A DNA stretch of 64,000 nt. It comes from Streptomyces ruber. GTDB lineage: Bacteria; Actinomycetota; Actinomycetes; Streptomycetales; Streptomycetaceae. Below the pieces are notes generated by a model. That model made no database searches. It saw only the letters and a list, made by a program, of their open reading frames with translations, and had not been told where the DNA came from. The stretch spans positions 128,048 through 192,047 of the forward strand of contig NZ_BMQK01000004.1 in assembly GCF_014648075.1 (NCBI RefSeq). Direction: 5' to 3'. Every line of letters begins with the position of its first letter. Position 1 is the first letter of the stretch. Positions 17,701-26,164 of the stretch are shown here, one piece after another. Made by a program: the position numbers and the translations under genes.

Positions 17701-18634
17701 GAGCCTTGCCCGGCTCGCCGCCCCGGGCCCCGCCCGGCTCGCCGCCCCGGGCTCTCACCGGACCGGCCGCACCGAAGCCCTGGCCCCCGGCCGAGCCGGT
17801 GCCGTCCTGACCATTCCGGCTCCCCCGGCCGTTGCGGCCGTCCGGGCCGGCCGGGCTGCCGTTCCGGCCGTCCTGGCCACTCCGGCCGCCCGGACCGTCC
17901 TGGCCGTTCCGGCCACCTCGGCCGTCCTGGCCGCCTCGGCCGCCCGAGGTGTCCTGACCGTTTCGGTCACCCTGGCCACCCCGACTGGTCCGGCCGTCCT
18001 GGCCACTGGAGGCGCCGTGGGTCTGCCCACCGAGGCCGCCCGGACCGTCCTGGCCGTTCCGGCCGCCTCGGCCGTCCTGGCCGCCTCGGCCGCCCGAGGT
18101 GTCCTGACCGTTTCGGCCGGTCTCGCCACCTCGGCCGTTCCGGCCGCCCTGGCCACCGGAGGCGCCGTGGGTCTGCCCACCGGGGCCACCCCGGCCGTCC
18201 TGGCCGCCCGGACCGTCCTGGCCGTTCCGCTCACCCCGGCCGTCCCGGCTGGTCCGGCCGACCTGGTTGTCCCGGTTGTCCTGGTTGTTCCGGCCGTTGC
18301 CGTTCCGGTTGTCCTGGCCGTCCCGGCCACCCCGACCATCCCGACCGCCCGGGCCACCGGAGGCGCCGTGGGCCGGGCCTCCAGTGGCGCCGTGGCCCTG
18401 GCCACCGGAGGCACCCTGGCCACCGGAGGCACCCTGGTCCCGGTCACCGAAGCCACCATGGACCTGGCCACCGCGGGTTCCGCGAGGGCCACCCCCCGTG
18501 GCGCCGGCGGACCCGTGGTTGCCGGTGGGCCCGGCAGGGCCCTGCTTGCGGGCCGCCGGCCGAGTGCCGGGCTCCGGTTCCCCGGGCGCCCGGCCCTGAC
18601 TCTTCCGCTGCGGCTGCGGCTCGTCGCTGTTCAA
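14702..18634 (-). CDS. Class A penicillin-binding protein with very long low-complexity N-terminus
   Basis: Bifunctional peptidoglycan glycosyltransferase/transpeptidase of 1310 residues, nearly twice the usual size. Residues 1 to about 540 are cytoplasmic and low-complexity, rich in Gly, Arg, Gln, Asn and Asp in the first 300, then Thr/Ala/Gly with three TPTTVLAAV repeats. One membrane helix lies at about 545-567. The GT51 domain has VLAAEDRDFYTESAVD (catalytic Glu near 619) and GSTITQQYVKNYYLG. The transpeptidase has STFKPF (nucleophile Ser near 900), SVN and KTGTAEQ (near 1090). A Gly/Pro/Thr/Ser extracellular tail ends the protein. The start is TTG at 18634 with GGAG upstream; an in-frame later start is possible given the unusual N-terminus. 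It is divergent from the ABC exporter operon. Confidence 0.88.
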   Translation of the reverse strand: MNSDEPQPQRKSQGRAPGEPEPGTRPAARKQGPAGPTGNHGSAGATGGGPRGTRGGQVHGGFGDRDQGASGGQGASGGQGHGATGGPAHGASGGPGGRDGRGGRDGQDNRNGNGRNNQDNRDNQVGRTSRDGRGERNGQDGPGGQDGRGGPGGQTHGASGGQGGRNGRGGETGRNGQDTSGGRGGQDGRGGRNGQDGPGGLGGQTHGASSGQDGRTSRGGQGDRNGQDTSGGRGGQDGRGGRNGQDGPGGRSGQDGRNGSPAGPDGRNGRGSRNGQDGTGSAGGQGFGAAGPVRARGGEPGGARGGEPGKAHGAGSGGARGGDSGGAPRNGSATGAGAGATASGPTARASGTRPNGAPAGTRGGAGTGRPGGQGSAASAASAKGAKPGGGGANGAGKKGDAGNGSNAGSDTPTTVLAAVSPGDGGGKKGTAGPGKGPRGGSGDGSGDGSDTPTTVLAAVTPTPAKRTASSPGGAGGAATGDTPDTPTTVLAAVTPAAAARNSTTPGTGTATQVTAQAAASGGKKPKRPKRTGWRRLLPTWRMVLGTFLVGALLVIGGLVLGYQLVEIPAANAAATKQANVYLYADGSQLARDARDTVNRENVTLAQISKDAQHAVLAAEDRDFYTESAVDPTAMVRAAWNTATGKGKQSGSTITQQYVKNYYLGQEQTVSRKAKEFFIAIKLDNEKSKDEILEGYLNTSFFGRNAYGIQAAAQAYYGIDADELTAAQGAYLASLLNAPSMYDVIAHPEGKEAALARWNYVLDGMVKEGWLSQAERDKTEFPTPKQTVSSSTGMSGQRGYLVEAVKQYLDESGVLDEETLRSGGYRITTTLEKDKQDAFTTAVNEQVMDKLDKENNKVDNYVRVGGVSIDPKTGKVLAMYGGIDFTQQYINNATRRDYQVGSTFKPFVFTSAVENGSHTQGGQPITPNTIYDGTSQRPVEGWSGGLYAPENQDDVDYGDLTVTEATDKSVNSVYAQMAVDVGPERVEKTAIALGVPENTPNMDPYPAVALGTATASVLDMTEAYATLANHGKNTPYTLVAKITKNGQEITLPERKTRQAVDREAADTTTSVLRSVVQNGSGTAAQASGHPAAGKTGTAEQDKAAWFAGFTPDLATVVTVMGQDPDTGVQQPLYGAMGLPRVSGSGPPAQIWAQYTKAALEGEPVNDFDLEIQDGADVIQAPPSEPSDDAPSAPGEQETGGTATGGDTEAPGGDTGSQTPPSTDPGTGPGGGDGGTGTPGSGDSTGSDGDWSGPGGVPGPGGDTTGSEGGGSAGTGETGGPGGPADGGSAGTGDTAGTGLTAGAFMRMPEDY
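17884..18183. repeat. 150-bp tandem repeat inside the PBP gene
   Basis: Two near-identical 150-bp units (17884-18033 and 18034-18183) encode a 50-residue Gly/Arg/Asn/Gln repeat; shorter partial units follow to about 18450. The unit length is a multiple of three, so copy number can change without breaking the frame. Confidence 0.85.
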
Positions 18635-18893
18635 GCTGCCGTGCTCCTGTTTCGCGTCCTACGTCGCCGTACGTCGTCGTACGCCTTCTGGCCCCCACCT
18701 GAAGACTCTTGCACCACCCCGACCGTTGCGCCGGTCCCGGCACGTTTCGCGACCGAAAACCTGTGGCCCGCCGATCACTCGCGTACTAGGCTCCTGCGCT
18801 TCGGCCCGAACCGGCCCGGAGGGCGGCCTTCCGGCTCGTTCGGCTCGTTCGACTACTTCCGGTACAACATTTCGCAGCGGTGGGAGGTTCCTC

Positions 18894-19694
18894 GTGGGGA
18901 CAGGGCGGTTGTACGCCGCCGTCGCCGCCGGTGGCTTCAGGCGGTACGCGACGTATCGGGCGGCCACCGCGGCAGGGGTGTTCACCAACACCGTCTTCGG
19001 GCTCATCCTTGCATACACCTACATCGCCCTCTGGAACGAGAAGCCCCAACTCGGCGGGTACGACCAGGCACAGGCGCTGACCTACGTGTGGATCGGCCAG
19101 GCGCTGCTGATCGTGATGTCCGTCATGGGCGGCGGCTTCGAGGACGAGCTGATCGAGCGGATCCGCACCGGGGACATCGCCGTGGACCTGTACCGGCCCG
19201 TCGACCTCCAGCTGTGGTGGCTGTCCGGGGACCTGGGCCGGGCCGCGTTCCAGCTGCTCGGGCGAGGGGTGGCGCCGCTGGCGTTCGGGGCGCTGGTCTT
19301 CGAACTCGCGCTGCCGGGCGATCCGTTCACGTGGCTTCTCTTTCTCGTCGCCGTCCTCCTCGGTCTCGTCGTCGGCTTCGCGATCCGTTTCCTGGTCGCG
19401 CTGTGCGCGTTCTGGCTCCTGGACGGCATGGGCGCGGCGCAGCTCGCGGGCCTGTGCGGGATCTTCTTCTCCGGGATGCTGCTCCCGCTGAACGTGTTCC
19501 CGGGGGCGCTGGGCGAGGTCGCGCGGGCGCTGCCGTGGTCGTCGCTGCTCCAGCGGCCCGCGGACGTCCTGCTGGGGCAGGCCGATCCGCTGGGCACGTT
19601 CGCCTTCCAGGGCGCGTGGGCGGCGGCGCTCCTCGCCGCCGGCCGGCTGCTGCAGGCGGCGGCGACGCGGAGGGTGGTGGTGCAGGGTGGCTAG
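18894..19694 (+). CDS. ABC-2 type transporter permease
   Basis: A 266-residue membrane protein with about six helices, of the ABC-2 membrane family 6 (DUF990-like) type. Segments include TAAGVFTNTVFGLILAYTYIALW, LLFLVAVLLGLVVGFAIRFLVAL and a conserved LCGIFFSGMLLPLNVFPG exoplasmic loop. The GTG at 18894 (VGTGRLYAAVAAGG) has TGGGAGG seven bases upstream. The second permease gene overlaps its end by eight bases, and the ATPase gene follows, so all three form one exporter operon. Substrate unknown. Confidence 0.88.
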   Translation: MGTGRLYAAVAAGGFRRYATYRAATAAGVFTNTVFGLILAYTYIALWNEKPQLGGYDQAQALTYVWIGQALLIVMSVMGGGFEDELIERIRTGDIAVDLYRPVDLQLWWLSGDLGRAAFQLLGRGVAPLAFGALVFELALPGDPFTWLLFLVAVLLGLVVGFAIRFLVALCAFWLLDGMGAAQLAGLCGIFFSGMLLPLNVFPGALGEVARALPWSSLLQRPADVLLGQADPLGTFAFQGAWAAALLAAGRLLQAAATRRVVVQGG

Positions 19695-20562
19695 CCCGAC
19701 GACCACGGGACCGTACGACTCGAGCACCCCGGACCACCTGTACACCCCGTACCGGCGGCTCCGGGAAGGGCTGCGCGCCTATCGGATGATCGCCGCGATG
19801 TGGATCCGCTCCACCATGGCCTACCGGCTCTCCTTCGCGATGACCACGTTCGGCAACTTCGCCGGCACCGTGCTCGACTTCGTCGCGATCATGCTGATGT
19901 TCTCGCAGGTCGACCGGCTGGGCGGCTACACGCTGCCCGAGGTCGCCTTCCTGTACGGCCTGACCAGCACCGCCTTCGGGCTGGTCGACCTGGCGGTGGG
20001 GTCCATGGAGCGGCTCGGGCGGCGGGTGCGCGACGGCACGCTGGACACACTGCTGGTGCGTCCCGTGCCCGTGCTCGCGCAGGTGGCCGCGGACCGGTTC
20101 GCGCTGCGCAGGCTCGGCCGGGTCACCCAGGGGCTGCTGGTCCTCGGGTACGCCGTCGCCGTGCTCGACATCGCGTGGACCCCGCTGAAGGTGCTGATGG
20201 TGCCCGTGATGCTGCTGAGCGGCGGTCTGATCTTCGGGGCGGTGTTCGTGGCGGGCGGTGCCTTCCAGTTCGTGGCGCAGGACGCCTCCGAGGTGCAGAA
20301 CGCCTTCACGTACGGCGGCACCACGCTGACGCAGTACCCGCCGACGGTGTTCGCCAAGGAGCTGGTGCGCGGGGTGACCTTCGTGCTGCCGCTGGCCTTC
20401 GTCAACTGGCTGCCCGCGCTGTACGTGCTGGAGCGGCCGTATCCGCTCGACCTGCCGGGCTGGACGGCGTTCGCGTCGCCCCTGGTAGCGGCGGGCTGCT
20501 GCGCGCTGGCGGGCCTGGCCTGGCGGGCGGGGCTGCGCACCTACCGGAGTACGGGCAGTTAG
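19687..20562 (+). CDS. ABC-2 type transporter permease (second subunit)
   Basis: A 291-residue partner permease. The N-terminal 40 residues are cytoplasmic, then about six helices, including LSFAMTTFGNFAGTVLDFVAIMLMF and VLMVPVMLLSGGLIFGAVFVAGGAF. The RDGTLDTLLVRPVPVLAQV motif is typical of this family and mirrors RIRTGDIAVDLYRPVDLQ in the first permease. The start is GTG at 19687, overlapping the upstream gene. It is followed 23 bp later by the ATPase gene. Confidence 0.88.
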   Translation: MASPTTTGPYDSSTPDHLYTPYRRLREGLRAYRMIAAMWIRSTMAYRLSFAMTTFGNFAGTVLDFVAIMLMFSQVDRLGGYTLPEVAFLYGLTSTAFGLVDLAVGSMERLGRRVRDGTLDTLLVRPVPVLAQVAADRFALRRLGRVTQGLLVLGYAVAVLDIAWTPLKVLMVPVMLLSGGLIFGAVFVAGGAFQFVAQDASEVQNAFTYGGTTLTQYPPTVFAKELVRGVTFVLPLAFVNWLPALYVLERPYPLDLPGWTAFASPLVAAGCCALAGLAWRAGLRTYRSTGS

Positions 20563-20585
20563 GAAGTCAGGGGAGCTGGACGCAC

Positions 20586-21623
20586 ATGGTGAGTGACGCG
20601 CACGACTTCATCCGGCTCGACCGGGTCGAGAAGGTCTTCCAGGTCCGCAGGAAGACCGGGTTCCTGCGCCGTGAGCGGCACGAGGTGCGGGCGGTCGACT
20701 CGATCTCGTTCGCCGTGGCGCGCGGCGAGATGGTCGGCTACATCGGGCCGAACGGCGCGGGCAAGTCCACCACCATCAAGATGCTCACCGGCATCCTGAC
20801 CCCGAGCGGCGGCCGGCTGCGCGTCGCGGGCATCGATCCTTCCCGTGAGCGGACCCGCCTCGCGCGCCGCATCGGTGTCGTCTTCGGCCAGCGCACGACC
20901 CTGTGGTGGGATCTCCCGCTGATCGACTCGTACCGGCTGATGCACCGCATGTACCGCATCCCGGACGCCCGTTACCGCGAGAACCTGGACCGCTGCGTCC
21001 AGCTCCTCGACCTGGGCGACCTGCTGGAGGTGCCGGTACGGCAGCTCTCCCTCGGCCAGCGGATGCGCGGCGACATCGCGGCGGCGCTGCTGCACGACCC
21101 CGAGGTGCTGTACCTGGACGAGCCGACCATCGGTCTCGACGTGATCAGCAAGGCCAGGGTGCGGGAGTTCCTGCGGGACCTGAACGCCGAGCGCGGCACG
21201 ACCGTGCTGCTCACCACGCACGACCTCCAGGACATCGAGCAGGTCTGCCGGCGGGTCATGGTCATCGACCACGGGCGCCTGATGTACGACGGTCCGCTCG
21301 CGTCCCTGCACGAGGTGGGGGAGAGCGAGCGGACGCTGGTGGTGGACCTGGAGCGGGAGCTGCCGCCGATCGAGGCGGCACCCGCGCGCGTGGTGCGGGT
21401 GGAGGGGCCCCGGCAGTGGCTCGCGTTCCCGGCGTCGGAGTCGGCGGCACCACTGGTGGCGCGGATCGCGGCGGCCTACCCGCTGGTGGACCTGTCCGTG
21501 CGGGAACCGGACATCGAGGCGGTGATCGCCAAGATGTACGCGGAGCGGACGGAACGGTCCGGACAGGTGAACGAGGAGGGCGGGGTGGGAAGAGGCGGTC
21601 AGGCGACGGAGGCGGTCTCGTAG
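20586..21623 (+). CDS. ABC transporter ATP-binding protein
   Basis: A 345-residue ATPase for the two permeases. Walker A is GPNGAGKST (about residues 55-63), the signature is LSLGQRMRGD, and Walker B VLYLDEPTIGLD. The switch His is in LLTTHDLQDIEQ. A C-terminal domain of about 90 residues (ERTLVVDLERELPPI onward) resembles the regulatory extension of this ABC-2 subfamily. The last 25 residues are Gly/Arg-rich. GGGGAG precedes the ATG at 20586. Confidence 0.92.
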   Translation: MVSDAHDFIRLDRVEKVFQVRRKTGFLRRERHEVRAVDSISFAVARGEMVGYIGPNGAGKSTTIKMLTGILTPSGGRLRVAGIDPSRERTRLARRIGVVFGQRTTLWWDLPLIDSYRLMHRMYRIPDARYRENLDRCVQLLDLGDLLEVPVRQLSLGQRMRGDIAAALLHDPEVLYLDEPTIGLDVISKARVREFLRDLNAERGTTVLLTTHDLQDIEQVCRRVMVIDHGRLMYDGPLASLHEVGESERTLVVDLERELPPIEAAPARVVRVEGPRQWLAFPASESAAPLVARIAAAYPLVDLSVREPDIEAVIAKMYAERTERSGQVNEEGGVGRGGQATEAVS

Positions 21624-21655
21624 CCCGGCGCACTACTTGCTCGTAGGCTGGCTCC

Positions 21656-22648
21656 ATGACCGACGAACTCCCTGAACTCCGGGCCACGGACGGCACTTCG
21701 GCTGCCGGCGGCACTCCGTCCGCGGACGGTCTGCGGGCTTCCGACGCCGACCGCGACCAGGTCGTCGAGCGACTGCGGGACGCCCTGGCCGAGGGCCGGC
21801 TCGACATGCAGGAGTTCGAGGAACGCCTGGAGGCGACGTACGCGGCGCGCACCTACGGCGAGCTGGCGCCGATCACCCGTGACCTGCCGGGCCCGGGGGT
21901 CGTGGCCCCGCCGGTGGTGTCGCTGTCCAAGGCCCCGGAGCCGGGCGGCGGTTGGGACCGGCGCATCGTCGGGGGCGAGGGCTCGTCCACGTGGGGCGTG
22001 GCGGTCATGTCCGGCTTCGAGCGCAAGGGCCGCTGGATCGTGCCGAAGCGGTTCAACTCCTTCGCGTTCTGGGGCGGCGGGGTCATCGACCTGCGCGACG
22101 CGGACTTCACCGACCGTGAGGTCGTCCTCAACTGTGTGGCGGTCATGGGCGGCATGGAGGTGATCGTGCCGCCCGGCGTCGAGGTCGTCGTGCGCGGGAT
22201 AGGCGTCATGGGCGGCTTCGACCACAGCGAGGAGGGTGTCCCGGGCGATCCCGGCGCACCGCGCGTGGTCATCACCGGTTTCGCGTTCTGGGGCGGTGTC
22301 GGCGTCACCCGCAAGCTGTCCCGGGCCGAGCGGCAGCGCCAGAAGGAGGCCCGCCGCCAGGAGAAGCTGGAGCGCAGGGCCGCGCGCAAGAACCTCGACG
22401 GCTCCGCCCGCGACCGCGAGGAGCTCCCCGCCGCGGGCCGTGACCACATGCACGACTTCCGCGCGGTCCACCGCGAGGCCATGGAGACCACCCGCGAGGC
22501 CCATCGCGAGGCGATGGAGACCGTCCGGGAGGCCATGGAGGACCACCGCGAGTGGCAGCGCGAACGCCGCGAGGTCCGCCGTGAGGAGCGGGAGGCCCGC
22601 CGCGAGGAGCGGGAGCGGCGGCGGGACGGGAAGTACGGGGAGTACTGA
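21656..22648 (+). CDS. DUF1707 / LiaF-like protein with charged C-terminal tail
   Basis: A 330-residue protein. Residues 25-75 are a DUF1707 domain (LRASDADRDQVVERLRDALAEGRLD). A LiaF/VraT-like beta domain follows, with paired motifs VAVMSGFERKGRW, FNSFAFWGGGVIDLRDADF and VAVMGGMEVIVPPGVEV. The last 110 residues are an Arg/Glu-rich helix with repeats of the EREAMETxREAHREAME type, probably a coiled coil. No membrane segment is seen. It lies 32 bp after the ABC ATPase and may share its operon. LiaF-type proteins dampen cell-envelope stress signalling; that role here is inference. Confidence 0.85.
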   Translation: MTDELPELRATDGTSAAGGTPSADGLRASDADRDQVVERLRDALAEGRLDMQEFEERLEATYAARTYGELAPITRDLPGPGVVAPPVVSLSKAPEPGGGWDRRIVGGEGSSTWGVAVMSGFERKGRWIVPKRFNSFAFWGGGVIDLRDADFTDREVVLNCVAVMGGMEVIVPPGVEVVVRGIGVMGGFDHSEEGVPGDPGAPRVVITGFAFWGGVGVTRKLSRAERQRQKEARRQEKLERRAARKNLDGSARDREELPAAGRDHMHDFRAVHREAMETTREAHREAMETVREAMEDHREWQRERREVRREEREARREERERRRDGKYGEY

Positions 22649-22711
22649 CGGGGAGCGCCTCCGCGTCCCCACGTCCCGCCCCCCACGTCCCGCCCCCGCG
22701 CCCCCGCGCCC

Positions 22712-24061
22712 TCACAGCTCCGCCGGAGCCGCCCCCTTCAGCGTCCGCAGGTCGAACACCTCCGCCATGCGCGCGTACCCCCGGTCGCTGGGGTGGAGAT
22801 GGTCCCCGCAGTCGTACTCGGCCTTCAGCCGGCGTGGGTCGTACGGGTCCCGCAGCGCCTTGTCGAAGTCGACCACCGCGTCGAAGACCCTGCCCGCGCG
22901 GATCTCCGCGTTGACCGCCTGCCGTGCGGCCTCGCGGTCCTCCCGGTAGCCGCGGTGGCCCCGGAAGGGCATCAGGGTCGCGCCGACGACGCGCAGCCCA
23001 CGCGCGTGCGCCTGGGCGACCATGCTCCGCAGCCCGCTCAGCACGGCATCCGCGTCGGGGCGGCCCCGGCTGCGCAGGATGTCGTTGATGCCGAGGTCGA
23101 TGACGACGGCCTCGACGCCCGTACGGCCGAGCACGTCGCGTGCGAAGCGGGAGACGCCACTGGGGTTCTCGGCAGGCCGGCCGGTGCCGTGGCGGAGGAC
23201 CTGGTTGCCGCTGATGCCCTGGTTGACCACGGTGTAGCGGGGCACGCCCGAGGTGCCCGACGCGTCGCGCAGCCGGGCCGCGAGGACGTCCGTCCAGCGC
23301 CGGTTGGCGTCCACGGTGGAGGTCGAGCCGTCGGTGAGCGAGTCGCCGAACACGACGACGGTGCCGTCCGACTCGTTGCTCAGCACGTCGACCGCGGTGA
23401 CGTAGCGCCAGTACAGGGTCTTCGTGGTGTACGCCTTCCCGCTGACGTCTTCGGTGCGGTCGCCCTCGGCGGTGTACGAGGTCTGCCGGGCGTGCGGGTG
23501 GTAGGTGACCGGGCCCGACGGGGTGGGGGAGTACGTGGTCACCAGCAGGTCGGTGCCGTGCGTGACCGTGAGCCGTACGGCGTCGCTGACGACCTGCTCA
23601 CCCGCGGGAACGACGACGGAGGTGCTGCCGCCGAAGGTGAGGCGGCGCATGGTGCCGGCGGCCGCGGCCGGGGCGCCCCCGGCGGCGGCGACCGCGATCG
23701 AGGCGTGGGAGAGGGTCAGCGGCTGCTGCCCGTAGAGATTGGACAGCGTGACGCGGGCACTCGTACCGGTGGCGCCCGCGTGCACCACGTTGCGTACCGA
23801 GCGGCCCGCCCAGCCGTGCATCTCGGTGCCCGGTTCACCGCCCATCGGGGAGGCGGACCAGGTGCCGACCCAGGTACCGGTGGAGGCGGGGGCGGCGGAG
23901 TTGTGCGGCCGGCTCCCGGCGAGGGGGCGGTGGCCGGTTCCGTCGTCGTCGGTTCTGCCGCCGGGGCCGGTACCGGCGGCACCGACGTATATCGCGGTCG
24001 ACACGGCCACGATCAGCGCGCAGATCGCGGCGAGCAAGGCATAACCGTGACGCTTGGTCAT
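22712..24061 (-). CDS. Secreted SGNH/GDSL-family hydrolase
   Basis: A 449-residue extracellular esterase-like protein. An N-terminal signal or anchor (YALLAAICALIVAVSTAIYVGAA) is followed by a Thr/Gly linker and a beta-rich domain starting GTWVGTWSASPMGGEP. The SGNH domain then shows block I VVVFGDSLTDGS with the catalytic Ser, block II near VVNQGISGNQVL, block III VIDLGINDI (Asn), and CGDHLHPSDRGYARMAEVF with the catalytic Asp and His. This layout is common in Streptomyces. The ATG at 24061 has GAGGAGAAG upstream. Confidence 0.92.
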   Translation of the reverse strand: MTKRHGYALLAAICALIVAVSTAIYVGAAGTGPGGRTDDDGTGHRPLAGSRPHNSAAPASTGTWVGTWSASPMGGEPGTEMHGWAGRSVRNVVHAGATGTSARVTLSNLYGQQPLTLSHASIAVAAAGGAPAAAAGTMRRLTFGGSTSVVVPAGEQVVSDAVRLTVTHGTDLLVTTYSPTPSGPVTYHPHARQTSYTAEGDRTEDVSGKAYTTKTLYWRYVTAVDVLSNESDGTVVVFGDSLTDGSTSTVDANRRWTDVLAARLRDASGTSGVPRYTVVNQGISGNQVLRHGTGRPAENPSGVSRFARDVLGRTGVEAVVIDLGINDILRSRGRPDADAVLSGLRSMVAQAHARGLRVVGATLMPFRGHRGYREDREAARQAVNAEIRAGRVFDAVVDFDKALRDPYDPRRLKAEYDCGDHLHPSDRGYARMAEVFDLRTLKGAAPAEL

Positions 24062-24380
24062 GCGGTGCGCTTCTCCTCGGCGTAGGGAGCCCCGAGGCTC
24101 CCGAGGCTCCGATGTGATCACCTCATCATGCGTCATGAGGTCGGGAGGCGCCTCGGTGACCCCCGCGGGTTCCCCCGACCGGACAGACACCGGGAACTCC
24201 TGTTCCGTTCCGGGAGTAGGAGTAGGAAGACTTCACGAACGGGCGCGGGGGCTCGGCGAGGGGGGCGTGGTGAGGGCCGGGAAGGCGGACGGGGCGACGA
24301 TTCGGAACAGGGGCTGACCCGGGCCGATGCGGGCAGATGAAGGGACAATGGGACACGGGGGACGCGAACGGGTGGAGTGA
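24062..24380. promoter_or_regulatory. Divergent intergenic region with an inverted repeat
   Basis: No gene seen. ACCTCAT (24120-24126) and ATGAGGT (24135-24141) form a 7-bp inverted repeat with an 8-nt spacer, 59 bp upstream of the GDSL gene start, and could be an operator. A direct repeat of CCCGAGGCTC lies at about 24091-24110. GGAGTGA serves the DUF445 ATG. Confidence 0.45.
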
Positions 24381-25955
24381 ATGGACCGCAGGAAACCGGA
24401 AGAACCCGACACGGAGGGCCTCCGGCCCGGACCGGAGGCCATCGGCGGCCGCCCTGACGGCCGCCCTGACGGCCGCGCCCGGGCCGACCGCCCCCACGAC
24501 GGCACGGAGCACGACGGCACGGACCGCCACGGCACGGACCACGGCAGCACGGACCGCCACGGCACGGACCACGGCAGCACGGAGCACACCCGTGCGGGAC
24601 GCACCCGCACGGAGCACGTCGGCGCGCCCGGTCCCGTACCCCCCGCCGCACCCGCCGGGAAGGCGGCACCCGCCGACGTGCCGCGTCGTTCCATGGCGGC
24701 CTTCAGCGCCGCCGACGAGGAGAAGCGGCGGGGCGTCCGGCGGATGAAGGCGACCGCGACCGGGCTGCTCGTCCTCGTGGCGCTCGTCTACGTCCTGGCC
24801 ACGTTCGCGGAGCACCAGGGCGCCGGCGCCTGGGCCGGATACGTCGCCGCGGCCGCCGAGGCCGGCATGGTCGGTGCCCTCGCCGACTGGTTCGCGGTGA
24901 CCGCGCTCTTCCGGCACCCCCTGGGCCTCCCCATCCCGCACACCGCGATCATCCCCACCAAGAAGGACCAGCTAGGGGTCTCCCTGGGCGAGTTCGTCGG
25001 GGAGAACTTCCTCTCCCAGGAGGTCGTACGGCAGCGGCTGCGCGCCGTGGGCATAGGCAGCCGCCTCGGCGCCTGGCTGGCCGTACCGGAGCACGCCGAC
25101 CGGGTGACCGCCGAGCTCGCGACCGCGCTGCGCGGCGCGCTGACCGTGCTGCGCGACTCCGACGTGCAGGCCGTGGTCGGCGAGGCCATCACCCGGCGCG
25201 CCGACGCCCAGGAGATAGCCCCCGGCGTCGGCAAGATGCTGGAGAAGATCGTCGCCGACGGCGGCCACCGGCGGGTCGTCGACCTGGTCGTCAACCGCGC
25301 CCACGACTGGCTGGTCCTCCACGACGAGCAGGTCATGGCGGCGGTGCAGGGCGGCGCCCCCGGCTGGACCCCGCGGTTCGTGGACAAGAAGGTCGGCGAG
25401 CGCGTCTACAAGGAGCTGCTCCGTTTCGTCACCGAGATGCGGGACTCGCCCTCCCACCCCGCCCGCGGCGCCCTCGACCGCTTCCTCTCCGACTTCGCCT
25501 CCGACCTCCAGTCCGACACCGAGACCCGCGCGCGCGTGGAGCGGCTCAAGGGCGAGGTGCTGGGCCGGGGCGAGGTACAGGACCTGATCGCGTCCGCGTG
25601 GACGGCCGTACGGTCCATGATCGTCGCCGCGGCCGAGGACGAGCGCAGCGAACTGCGGCTGCGCGTCCGGGCCTCGCTCCTGTCGCTCGGCGCCCGCATG
25701 GCCACCGACCCGAAGATCCAGTCCAAGGTGGACGGCTGGGTCGAGGGCGCGGCGGTGTACGTCGTCACGACCTACCGCGGGGAGATCACCTCGCTGATCA
25801 CGGACACGGTCGCCGGCTGGGACGCCGAGCACACCACGAAGAAGATCGAGGCGCACATCGGGCGCGACCTCCAGTTCATCCGCATCAACGGCACGGTGGT
25901 GGGCTCCCTCGCCGGCCTGTTGATCTACACGTTGTCGCAGGCGCTCGGGGCGTGA
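24381..25955 (+). CDS. DUF445 membrane protein
   Basis: A 524-residue protein. Residues 1-105 are a disordered Arg/Asp/Gly/Thr/His-rich leader. Then comes MKATATGLLVLVALVYVLATF, a short loop and VAAAAEAGMVGALADWFAVTALFRHPLGLPIPHTAIIP, the DUF445 signature (in short blocks). A long helical cytoplasmic or exoplasmic body follows, and a C-terminal membrane segment with INGTVVGSLAGLLIYTL closes the protein. DUF445 proteins (YheB/YjiN-like) are widespread and uncharacterised. GGAGTGA abuts the ATG. Confidence 0.88.
   Translation: MDRRKPEEPDTEGLRPGPEAIGGRPDGRPDGRARADRPHDGTEHDGTDRHGTDHGSTDRHGTDHGSTEHTRAGRTRTEHVGAPGPVPPAAPAGKAAPADVPRRSMAAFSAADEEKRRGVRRMKATATGLLVLVALVYVLATFAEHQGAGAWAGYVAAAAEAGMVGALADWFAVTALFRHPLGLPIPHTAIIPTKKDQLGVSLGEFVGENFLSQEVVRQRLRAVGIGSRLGAWLAVPEHADRVTAELATALRGALTVLRDSDVQAVVGEAITRRADAQEIAPGVGKMLEKIVADGGHRRVVDLVVNRAHDWLVLHDEQVMAAVQGGAPGWTPRFVDKKVGERVYKELLRFVTEMRDSPSHPARGALDRFLSDFASDLQSDTETRARVERLKGEVLGRGEVQDLIASAWTAVRSMIVAAAEDERSELRLRVRASLLSLGARMATDPKIQSKVDGWVEGAAVYVVTTYRGEITSLITDTVAGWDAEHTTKKIEAHIGRDLQFIRINGTVVGSLAGLLIYTLSQALGA
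24519..24578. repeat. 30-bp in-frame tandem repeat in the DUF445 gene
   Basis: Two exact 30-bp units (24519-24548, 24549-24578) encode two copies of TDRHGTDHGS in the disordered N-terminus. Confidence 0.9.
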
Positions 25956-26164
25956 CGCCGCCGCGGGCACCCCGGGCGTAATGCTCGGCCTCCCGGGGCA
26001 CACGGTGGCGTGTCCGCCCAGCCCCGTGGCCGTGCCGCGCGTACTGCTTCAGTGAGGACCACCGTCCCGGTGTCCCGGTGAACAGCTCAGTACGCGGACG
26101 CGGCCACGCCGCTCGCGGTCCCCAGCAACGAGGGGGAGACCCCGAGGACCCGAGGAGGGAGCCC

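Noticed and set aside
15371-19789. Very long plus-strand open frame (1472 codons) across the PBP and ABC permease genes
   Set aside because: It is antisense to the PBP and out of frame with the permeases. Its composition is an artefact of GC-rich codon bias.
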